From Symsagittifera roscoffensis (Eukaryota > Xenacoelomorpha > Acoela > Convolutidae), in NCBI RefSeq assembly GCF_963678635.1, contig NC_087068.1, positions 29,700,318-29,764,317 on the forward strand: a stretch of 64,000 nucleotides of DNA. Direction: 5' to 3'. Position 1 is the stretch's first letter; every line of letters begins with the position of its first letter. The translations under genes were made by a program, and so were the position numbers. The notes beneath the pieces were generated by a model that worked only from the letters and a program-made list of their open reading frames with translations, did no database searches and was not told where the DNA came from. Below, one piece after another: positions 54,553 through 64,000 of the stretch.

Positions 54553-57500
54553 TTGGACAATCCCACTTCTTTTAGAAAGTCGAAAATGCAAATAATTTCT
54601 AATATACCAGAACTTGAAATAGACTTTTTAATAGATTCCGAAGCGAAATCAAACATCATCAACATTCCCACTTGCAATGAAATAAAAATTCTACATCCAA
54701 AGTTAATACTCTTCAAAACAACAAGCAGACTAGCAACCGCACAAGGATCAACCTTAAGTATTTATGGAAAAATCCAACTTTTCCTTGTACCCACTCGAAC
54801 AATGGAACAAAACAAACTCATGAGTAAACCATTTAAACAAACCTTCCACATCACAGATTTTAAAAAAATAATATCATTGGAATACCCTTTATTACTAATT
54901 ATATACCAATTATAAATATCTTAAACAGCAGAATTCATATGAAAGATAAATTCATGAGAATGAAAAACACAGCTTTAACATTTTTTCAAAGATTAAACAA
55001 ACAACCTTCACTTTTCTCTAATTTTTACCCTATATACAATCAGGAACGGAAACACCTGAAACCACTATCAGGTAATTCTTATAACATCTCAATCAAACAA
55101 GTTCACCAATACGGTAAAGAACAAAATCAACTTCATCGCTTTATGTCTGACCAAACTAACAGTAACAATTTAGAGTAACAGTTTCATCTATCAAATACAT
55201 GAAAGACACAAACTCAGATAAAATTTATTTGCATATAAAACAATTCTCCATATAAAATAACCCTATCTCTAGGACTGTTCGGTTATTGTGAAACTAACGC
55301 AACAGTTTCTCCCACAAAAGAAATAGCGTATAGAGTAAATAATATTTTACAACTATTAGATATATGTCAATCAACAATTCTTAACGAAGAATTGTCAATT
55401 ACTAATATATTAGGTAATGAAAAAGGAAGCAGAATTTATTTCACACAAACACCCTACTTTAAACCAAGATTTCAAATATCAAAGTACACGGAAGAACAAC
55501 AAAAATTCTTTACAATGTTTAATTTTCAACACTCTCAGATAACACAAAAAGAATTCGAACAATTAGCTGACCTATTATTCAAATACCCGAAAGTTTACGC
55601 AACATCTAAATTTAATGTTGGCAAAGTAAATTCACCGCTAAATTTACCTCTAAAACCTGATGCAGTTTTCAAAAAACAACTAGCAAGTAAAGTCCCAATT
55701 CCCTTACAAGACAAAATTAATCGATTACTTGAAATACTAGGACAATATGAAATAATTTCTCCAGTAAATAAAGAAGAACAGCAAAAAGGTAACACGTTCA
55801 TAAACCCCGTTATCTTTTTAGCAAAAAGAGAATCGTTAAAAATATTTCTAGATGCAAGATACCTCAATTCACTCATTGATGAATCTAAATTTATTTGGTC
55901 TATTGAACCAATTCAAGTAATTCTTACAAAAATAAACGGTCAAAAATTTACATTAGCAGATATGAATAGTGCATATAATCAAATGTCGTTAGACGAACAA
56001 TCCAGACGATAAACACAATTCGTTATTGGAAATCAACAATACGAATTCAACAGAATAATCTATGGAATTTCCACAGGGCCAGCAGCATTTTCAGCATTTA
56101 TGAGTAAACTTTTCAGACCACTAATACTCAATAAAAATGCAATTACATATTAGACGATGTTTTTTTTGCAATCATAAGCAAAAGACGAAATGTTCATTGT
56201 CTTAGAAAAATATCATCAGATATTATTACACGAAAAAAATGAAAGCAGCCGCGGCTAAATCACACTTTTTTCTAACACGAATAAAATTCCTTGGACATAT
56301 TACAGAAAGACACACCATAATTCCAATAAAATTTCGCATAGATGCAATCCAAAAACTCCAATAACCATTGAATAAAAAGAAATACAAGCATTTCTTGGAA
56401 TGTTAAACTTCTTAAACAAATATGTATATAAAATGCAGTTATACTTAAGACCATTGTGCAACATCCTTAGACAGCAGAATAACTTTGAATGGACAACAGA
56501 ACATCAGAAACGATTTGAAGATTTGCAGCTTTATTACAATCTCACAATGGAACAAATAAAATGAACCTCATTTCCGAAAACTCTAGACTATTCATATAAG
56601 CTGAATTTAGACTCTCTACTCTTATGAGAGAATGCATAATACATTCATTTACAGAAAATGAATTTCAATACTTGGATCTAAACACTTGGATCTAAACACA
56701 CTAGTCATAAAACAATAATATTTCTTTTTACACAAAAAACAAACCCAAACCATAGAGTTTTTAGATTTCAACTAATTTTAATGAAATTCCCAAAATTACA
56801 TATAGTTTGGAAGGCAAGAAAAAACCTCGCAGTACCCAATACTCTCAGGAGAAATACGCCACCTGAATGGTTAACAAGAAAAGCAACAGTTGAAATACCA
56901 CAAAAAATTAAATTCTTCCTTGCACAAGATAAAACATCACCAAGATTAAAATGCAAATAAGCAGTAAAAACTGAAATAAACTAATCACAAATAAATGATC
57001 TATATCTTTTTTCACTATTTTTTTATTGTCAAAACAACCACTACGAAGCAGACCTACTAGGAGAATCTACATTCAAGCCGATACCAAACTCTTCATGGAT
57101 TAAAAACAACACACATGAAAATGATATATTCCCTTCAATAGAAAAAGAAAACCTCAATGATAAAATAAATTTATCAGGCCCACCAAATAATGAATCAAAA
57201 TATACAATAAATCTTGTTTTTAATCTTCATGACCCAATAGATACAATACCTCTATCAAAAAAAGAAGTTGAAAACATTTTTCTCCCAATAACAGAAAAAA
57301 TTTCACTCGAGTTATTACAGAAGTATCAAAATCTTGACCCAGTCATTAGACAATTAAAATCCAGGCACAAATATAAAACCAAGCCAATTAAAACCGATAT
57401 CACCATTCTGGGAAAAAACGCTTCTTAAATATTTTGGAAATTTTGACAATACCTCTATCAACGCAATTATAGATATTCTAGAATACCAAACATCTGATAT

Positions 57501-58130
57501 CAAAGTACCCTGCCTACCTTTAAGTTTGATGCTTATAGCTTTTCATAATTCCCACTCATTACACACTGAAGGATACTCAGGATCAGAGAAAACATACTCA
57601 AATTTCATACAACTTTTTGACTTTCCAAATGGACCGATTTGGATAAAAGTATTATGCAATGATTGCATAAATGCCAATTAAACAAACCACACCCAAACCG
57701 AAAACAATTTGCAGAAAACCAAGATTTTAAAGGACAAAGTCTACTCTTCAATCACAGAATTTCATAAGATACAAAAGGACCAATATCACCATCCTCAGAA
57801 GGAAACTCATATATAATGGTCATATTCGATGCATTCACAAACTACGTAGCACTTAACCCAGTACCCAATTGTTTTGCTGATTATGCATATGCAACACTTT
57901 ATGAACACTGGATAGCAAAATTTGGTTTACCCGAAAACGAAAACCTTGTTACAGACAATGGCACTGAATTTATAAACAACGAAATCATTACACTATGCCA
58001 CTTAAATAATATTAGGCACAAACCATTACATCTCATGCACCTTGGACTAATGGATTAGTCGAAGGCATGAACAGTTCATTACAAGAATATTTAGATGTAT
58101 CATTAACGGAAATGACACACGATATACTAA
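54553..58130 (+). pseudogene. pol: pol of element B, second copy
   Basis: Protease 54553-54915, RT from 54939 with an extra stop before 55180, then 55392-56012 and the shifted LDDVF near 56150. RNase H keeps the 67 bp lost in the first copy (56580-56650). Integrase 57816-58058 has DNGTEFINN. It ends at the same base as the first copy. Confidence 0.8.
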
Positions 58131-59099
58131 GATGTACGACAAGAAATCACACATTTTCAAATTTTTTAAATGCAGTCCGAGAAGATCTAACAAGTAATGA
58201 CATAATACAACATGTTAAAAACGATTTACAAAAAATCTTAGCATGGTTCATAATCAATTTTTTTAGTCATAATATTGATCTTTTTGCACAAGCAAGAAAA
58301 AAATTTTAGACCACAAAATAGATGATGAAACCGTACTAGCAAAACAATCAGATTATGTTTGGGACGCTGAATGGTCTCATGACCATTTATTCATATACAA
58401 ACAGAAATATCAAGTCAAGCAATTAGCACAATCTCTTTTCACAAAGATTATGTTAGAGTATACCCACTTACAATTGACGCAACACCTTTAAACTATAATT
58501 CATTCTTCCCTGAAAGAACATGAAATAATAATTGAAACTCTACAATTATAAATAATGACAACTTAAATGAAACAAAAAAACTTACACAATAAGATATACA
58601 ATTTCCATCACATTTTCTAAGCGAAGAAATAATTGAAACAAAAAACAACAACAGAAGCAAACGAAGCATTTCACCTATTCAACCCAATTTTAAAACTGGG
58701 TTCAACAATGAAACAATCTTTTTTACCTTAGTATCCAAATGAGTACAATCTCCGCGAATTGACTCAATTATACTATTTTACAGGACTTGAAAATATGCAA
58801 AATAATTCAGATCACGTACAAAATCAAAGCTTTGATATGGTCCCTATCCAAAAAACGTTAGAGAAAAATGAAAGCGAACTTCCCAAACAAACATCGAAAA
58901 AGATAGACAACAAAGAGATAATTCAAATAGGAAGAAAAAATCAAAAACTAGAAGAAAAAATTATACTACAGGATCAAAAATAAAAAAACCTCCGCAAAAA
59001 CAATTATCGCGACTTCGAAATCATTCACGCAAAGATTACAAAACATTCATCCCACAATCTAAAATATTAAAGAAAGTTGAATTTCAGAAACCACTTTAA
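58131..59099 (+). pseudogene. Third gag fragment fused to the integrase C-terminus
   Basis: 58131-58696 is gag, like 51376-51941. At about 58697 it jumps (AAAACT then GGGTTCAACAATG) to the end of integrase: LRELTQLYYFTGLENMQNN matches LSELNQLYSFTGLKVIQND of A. It ends FIPQSKILKKVEFQKPL before TAA 59099. The catalytic core is absent. Confidence 0.75.
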
Positions 59100-59634
59100 A
59101 ATTCATTAACATTTTCACCTTTTGCAAATCTTTTCATATCCCGAACATTTTCTCAAAATTCATAATGAAAAGCACTCGAAGAAACTAGTTCAAATTCAGC
59201 CAATCAGGAACTTTTCCAAAAAATCACCTCATTTTTAACACGACTCCTTTAGCCGACAAACAATCCCCTTCAAGCCAATCTCTAACTATAACCAAAAGAC
59301 CTCCAGGTCAAAAATAAGCAAAACGCTAAACATTGACAACTGAAATAAACAAAGTCTCAGTTTCACAAACCTCCCCTATCAAGGAGTACAAAGATCAGCA
59401 ATTTTGAACAAAATGGGCATGATCATTTAGCCTAAGGTACGAATATCTCTTAGATAACCCCAATCATCCAATAAATAACAACAAAACCAGGACAACCCTT
59501 GAGAGCCCTCCAACTTTTCCTTTATCAAAAGTTGCCGAAATCCAACACACTTAACAAAAAATCAGTAAATAAACCAACCACACCTGAATTTAGCCTTTAA
59601 CAAATCCATTTGACGAAACGAATCATTTTTTCAA
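59100..59634 (+). other. Pol-to-accessory intergenic region of element B
   Basis: Non-coding. It contains the 25-base island identical to A at 59298-59322 (GACCTCCAGGTC then AAAAATAAGC) and a diverged TTAGCCTAAGGTA. Confidence 0.5.
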
Positions 59635-59820
59635 ATGCTTCTTTCTCTAACAGTCAATAAATTTCAAAACATTTTTTCCAACTTTTTTTCAATCCTTTCA
59701 AATATTTTCAAACTTTGTATAACCTTCATATCCGATATTTTAGAAATATTCATCCTCTTCTTGATAGTTTTTTGCAATTTTTTTTATCATTTTGTTTTCC
59801 TTAGCCCAAATCTATGTTAA
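59635..59820 (+). CDS. Small membrane ORF 1 of element B, 61 aa
   Basis: MLLSLTVNKFQNIF, then a hydrophobic core with ISDILEIFILFLIVFCNFF. It aligns in place and character with 34946-35161 in A and ends ten residues earlier. The open frame is intact although most other genes of B are broken; short length may explain that. Confidence 0.45.
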   Translation: MLLSLTVNKFQNIFSNFFSILSNIFKLCITFISDILEIFILFLIVFCNFFYHFVFLSPNLC

Positions 59821-59876
59821 TTTTTCCAATCTCATTGACCACCTCCTCAGGAACAATTTTTCAAATAACTATCTGA

Positions 59877-60068
59877 ATGTTCCAACATCTATTCAGTAGA
59901 AAAGATGTTTTTCTTCCTTTTATAATACTTCTCACATTTTCGACATCCCTCATAATGACAATACGCAAATATATAAAAAAAAAAGCTATTCTAACCTTCG
60001 CATTAGTAACAATACTTTTAATCCTTTTCATTCAGGAATACTCTAAAAATAACAAAATTTTTTCATAA
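59877..60068 (+). CDS. Small membrane ORF 2 of element B, 63 aa
   Basis: MFQHLFSRKDVFLPF, span 1, basic loop RKYIKKKA, span 2 (LTFALVTILLILFIQE), then YSKNNKIFS. It is the clear homologue of 35173-35349, with an intact frame. Confidence 0.5.
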   Translation: MFQHLFSRKDVFLPFIILLTFSTSLIMTIRKYIKKKAILTFALVTILLILFIQEYSKNNKIFS

Positions 60069-60069
60069 A

Positions 60070-61221
60070 CAATTAACTTTTCAAAATTTTTCCAAAGTTG
60101 CTAATCAACAACCTCCGCACGAGTCCCCACCAACATTATCCCAAGAACCTCCAACAACACCAACAAATAGTTAAACAATCAACCCCCAATCATCAACACG
60201 CATTTCTTTTCAAGACAATCCATACACATTTGAAGAAAGACGCGCACGATTTTCCGAACCATTAGAACCAGTAATTCGCCAAGCATCTCTAAGCGAACCA
60301 CAATACGAACCAGTATATAATATATACTCCCCCCTTCAACAAGATCTTAATAGAGCAAGACACCAAAATCAAAACCAAAACACGCTCGAAATAAACAGAC
60401 AAATTATTCATTCAAGACGAAATAGAAATTTGCAAACCCCCAGAGTTCAATTCAACATACCTCATTCACCAATAGCAAACACTATAGACCTCTCCAGTAG
60501 CACAATTCAAAGTAATCCACAGACTCCAACACAACAAAACACATCGAATGTCCCCTCAGATTTTTTAGGTTCAACCCCTACATCTGAACAAGTCCGAGAA
60601 AACCCTTTCAATCCCCCAGCCACTACAGAACATCTCCCATTTTGAATGACACAAGCTTTTACTCAAGGCACACCAAATTTAACAATCGACCCAACAGAAG
60701 TTTCATCTGACACAACTTTGTCACTACCAGAAACTCTTTCACTCCCTTCAACCCCTTCTTTAACTCAAAATTCTCAAACAACATTTCCTCCAAATTTTCC
60801 TACAAATCTCGACTCCAGATATAGAGCAAACTCAACGAATAACATACATCTACGATTAGATTGAAATACATTCGTAGCACTCCCTCAATTATTTGGGCAA
60901 CATCACGAAAGTAACAGATTACACAACTGGGCACTAAACAGATTACATTATCGAAAAGATATCCACAAAGATATACAAGACCATAACACACAAATACTTA
61001 CACAAGATAATCTCACACTAAAATTTGAAATCACACTGAGACTGAAAAAAATAATTCATCATCCCTTATCCTTAGCCCTAGAATATAACAGCTCAATCTT
61101 TACCTCCCCCATTCATAACCACAGAAATCATCTACAAAAACGATAGATACACAAAAAGACAATTCGATGTATCTTTTTTTATAATCCATACTCAGGACTA
61201 TCATACACTTGTATTTTCTAA
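60070..61221 (+). pseudogene. ORFX of element B
   Basis: The frame is colinear with ORFX of A from SKVANQ through ISFQDNPYTFEER, LETLSL-like SLPETLSLPSTPS, and TCIF before TAA 61221. TAA near 60172, TGA after HLPF (60643) and TGA after RLD (about 60862) break it; the last two replace Trp codons of A. No ATG at the 5' end here either. Confidence 0.7.
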
Positions 61222-63561
61222 AAATACTAATTTTCCAGACCTTTTTTCTGTCAATTTCTCAAAACCCGATCATAACAATTCTTCCCCCCGAACAGGACCC
61301 CAGGATTTACTGGTCACACATTACGACTGTGAAGAAAATGAAAGAAAAACATTACATAAATATGCAGTAAACCAAGTCACTCAATGCGAATCCGAACCAC
61401 AATCAATCGAAACAACAAACATAACAGCTACACTTTACTCAAAAGCACGAGCTAAAACACTAACAGGTTATAAATTCACAGCAACATTTTCCGAAAAGAA
61501 AGTACCTTGTTCTCAAGTCTCAAACGGAAATAAAAGTATACTAGATCATGAATCTTTCTAACAAAAAGATATCGAAAGACTATAACATCTCAGCACTGAC
61601 GATTGTAAAACGGAACTTGAACGTTTAAAAATCACAACAAACAAAAGCACAAACAGGAAACTAGTGAACATTCAAGTTTTTCCAGACTCAGCACATCAAG
61701 TCAAACTTGAAAGATACCAAGGTCATATAAATCTAGATGAAAAATTTCTATTCCACGGAGCACATGAAAGATTAACTTATGATCTCCATGATAAAACTTG
61801 GATACCACACATTGGAATAAACAACCCCTCAAATTGTAAAGCCGACACTAAAAACAAAGGAGACCTAGAAATAATGTTTTTTGATTGGAAAACACAACTT
61901 GAAAAAGTACAACAAACACGAGATTTAAAAGATAACACTATAATTTTTCAAGGAATCAGACTCCCTTGCAAAAACAACCAAGGATACTGTGACCCTACTA
62001 CACGAACACCAGCAAAAGTTATTTGGTTCTCCGAAGACACCTGTACCACATTTCAAGTAACAAAAATACACGCTAGAATGATAAAATTTCACCACAAATA
62101 TTTCTTTGAATCAATCATTTTTGAAGAGGTGAATCTTGATCAACTCACACATAGTAATTTCAAAGTTAGAAACATTCATAAAATAGAAACTGAACTTACA
62201 CGTTTCAAATATATCCAGAAACGGAACTTGCATGTAAATACACCAAACCACTCTACAAAACACATTACTCAGAAATTCTTGTCAATTACGAACAAGGTTT
62301 CGACATGAATACAGGAAAGTTAATTATACATGAAATGGCTACATCTCCTTCAGCCACTGACGAAAACTCATATGTCCCAGTACAATTTTAAAAGAATACA
62401 GAAAGAATTGGTAGAAAATTAAAACCACAAGAAAAAGACATTAAACGTTTACAAGAACTATCACTCATGAACAACACTCATTTTGTTCACTATGACATAC
62501 ACCTAGACGTAAAATTAGACTACACAATAAGTAGAATCTTTCAAGAAATGTCTTTAATAGAACTTGAAACACTCCATCAACTATGCGAACTTGAACGCAC
62601 AGAAATTTTACAATCACTTGCACTAGCAGTATTAAAAATTCCTTATGCAGGATTTTTACTGTCAGGTAACAGATCAAATTTTTTTACTACGAAGGAAACA
62701 TATTATGGTATTACACTTGTAACAAAAAAGTATCACCTTTATATAGTTTTGAAGACAAAAGATGCTATAGAAGAATCCCAATTTTCTGCAAAAACAAAAC
62801 ATTTTGTAGATACACTCTCACGAAGAACTTATTTTTGGGATGCAGCAGTCCCATGTGGATCAAAAAATAGCCACATTGTAGTATAATTGTAGCTTGACGA
62901 AGATAAATTTTGAAGATATAAAAGATTACATTTATTTAAATGGCAAAAAATACAGACCACAAGATATATCACCGATAAATATTTTTAGTTTTGTAAATTT
63001 GAAAAACGAACTTCTCGCCTTTCTTGGACGGCCCTACTACATCTTAGAAAGATTGACTATATTATACGCTTATACGCAATGTTTAACTTTCTTGGATTTC
63101 TTTTCTCTCTCTCAAAAGGAATCTTCAAAACATGCTCAATACACACACAAGTAAACAAACAAGCAAGCGTAACACGCATAGTTTTTGCAGGATTTTTCGG
63201 AATATTTTCCACATCAAAAAATAAAATACTTTTAGACGCTCAATTAAAAAAATACAAAAACTAGCTATCAACAACACCCAACATATATGACGATTCAGAA
63301 AATAATACAAATATAACGCCTACAGAACGCCCACAACTGCAAAATCTAAATCAAAACCATGTCTTATTATTAGTACCTTGAAATTTCAGAAATATAGCCC
63401 TGACAAACCTCATAACTTTGACATCTAATTATCCACAAAGCCCAATTCAACACATAATAACCCAACAACCCAATATAGAAGACACATACGAACAAATTAT
63501 AGCACAAACTCTTACCACTAACTTTCGTTCTCAGAACATTCATCTTTTTAGCCCACGATGA
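61209..63561 (+). pseudogene. env: Envelope-like gene of element B, broken
   Basis: The start ATG of A is TTG here. Readable parts are GPQDLLVTHYDCEENE, then 61664-62308 with HIGINNPSNCKADTKNKG and GYCDPTTRTPAKVIW, the LHQLCELERTEILQSLALAV motif (62467-62886), and the C-terminal membrane part (62894-63264). About 300 bp between HIVV (62883) and the DIKDYIYLNGKKY part is deleted. Stops and frameshifts are frequent, so no protein can be made. Confidence 0.8.
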
Positions 63562-63660
63562 GCCGCCAAGTTGGAGCACTCCATCGCTTAATTTCCTACC
63601 CAGCCAACCTCCAGAGCAACTCTCCCCAATCATCCCAACGGATTCTTCACCGACGATTAG
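63558..63660 (+). pseudogene. ORFZ remnant of element B
   Basis: It keeps the start MSRQVGALHR in the ATGA overlap with env, and the end CACCGACGATTAG (FFPDD-stop in A). About 1.7 kb of coding sequence between is deleted. Confidence 0.65.
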
Positions 63661-63741
63661 GTAAAATGAATTAAATAACTTACTAATAAAAACGAACAAA
63701 AAATAATCATTCTTAAAAAATGTGTTCTTTTTTCTTCATAG
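63661..63741 (+). other. 81-nt 3' UTR intron of element B
   Basis: It follows the ORFZ TAG directly: GTAAAATG..., CTTACTAATA branch-point match, and TTTTTTCTTCATAG|GCACAATC. The position equals the intron of A at 40904-40979. Confidence 0.65.
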
Positions 63742-63840
63742 GCACAATCATCAACCATCTACAAAACAAAAAAGGAAACAAAAAACAGAAAAACTTTTTC
63801 TAGATTCACAAATTTCTATTAACCAATTTCAATACTTGAA

Positions 63841-63960
63841 GCAGTAAAATTCTCCCGTATAAAGCAATAAATTAATATATAAAGTCTTTTCTCCAATGCA
63901 GTAAATACTCTTATAATTGAAAAGAAATCGATAATTTCAACCACCAACTCAAGCAGTAAA
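63841..63960 (+). promoter_or_regulatory. GCAGTAAA motif cluster of element B
   Basis: Exact copies at 63841, 63898 and 63953, and a GCAATAAA variant at 63864. Same number and span as in A. Confidence 0.5.
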
Positions 63961-64000
63961 CTTCATTATTCACAGTTTCAAAGTAATGATTTAATCAAAT

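Larger units (their letters stand above)
51376..58130 (+). repeat. Second tandem copy of gag-pol block in element B (6755 bp)
   Basis: It begins GATGTACGACAAGAAATC, the gag sequence also at 44859, directly after integrase. It runs to the identical integrase-to-gag junction at 58131. Sequence is nearly identical to 44859-51375 apart from two indels (about 180 and 67 bp) and scattered substitutions, and shares most of its stops. Confidence 0.9.
43073..64000 (+). mobile_element. Element B: dead, internally duplicated relative of element A
   Basis: It has the same gene order as A (leader ORF, ORF1, gag, pol, two membrane ORFs, ORFX, env, ORFZ, intron, motif cluster) with clear divergence and many stops and deletions. 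The block from mid-gag to mid-integrase occurs twice, and a third gag fragment is joined to the end of integrase. Both ends lie outside what can be seen: a gap on the left and the window end on the right. Confidence 0.9.

Noticed and set aside
44863-58130. Two separate full insertions of element B
   Set aside because: Identical integrase-to-gag junctions and shared stops show a tandem duplication of one dead copy, and no LTR lies between the units.

Overview
The window is eukaryotic, AT-rich and dominated by repeats. The small GT-AG introns (76, 81 and 118 nt), a secreted cysteine-rich mini-gene of cystine-knot type, and Ty3/gypsy retroelements point to an animal nuclear genome, most likely an arthropod. 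I cannot place the species. No housekeeping gene was recognised.

Layout. (1) 1-1755: AT-rich sequence with nothing recognisable. (2) About 1760-5040: a decayed Ty3/gypsy element with LTR remnant, primer-binding site, gag with zinc knuckle, protease and RT, cut off at a satellite junction. (3) 5041-20213: a 15-kb head-to-tail satellite with about 45 units in three length classes (one of 663 bp, long ones of about 460 bp, short ones of about 240 bp). It is interrupted by a near-identical second copy of the protease/RT fragment at 6793-7835. (4) 20214-20640: a lone arm of a foldback transposon. (5) 21474-23189: a complete foldback transposon with arms of about 510-540 bp. Its arm sequence is the evident source of the satellite unit. 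(6) 23458-23788, minus strand: a two-exon secreted peptide gene with a CX6C...CC...CXC pattern.

(7) 24008-42872: element A, a very large (about 18.9 kb) retrovirus-like LTR element. Its LTRs are about 99% alike. In order it carries a 410-bp LTR, primer-binding site, a 68-aa leader ORF, a structured leader, basic ORF1 (155 aa), Gag (1204 aa), protease-RT-RNase H-integrase, two small membrane ORFs, an ORF of 378 codons with no ATG (ORFX), an envelope-like glycoprotein, a protein of about 600 aa of unknown function (ORFZ), a 3' UTR intron, a repeated GCAGTAAA block, and a 3' LTR cut by a 200-N scaffold gap. (8) 43073-64000: element B, a diverged, dead relative with the same gene order. Inside it a gag-to-integrase block is tandemly repeated (51376-58130), and most of ORFZ is deleted.

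Comparing A with B is the main tool here. Accessory ORFs, the intron, the leader hairpins and the 3' motif cluster are all kept between two clearly diverged copies, so they are parts of the element and not accidents. In the working ancestor, Gag would package the genome through leader structures, Pol would copy and integrate it, the envelope and small membrane proteins would act at membranes, and ORF1, ORFX and ORFZ would have unknown roles, probably expressed from spliced RNAs. A is nearly intact: all four of its frame breaks are one-base losses, and three sense codons of B are stops in A.
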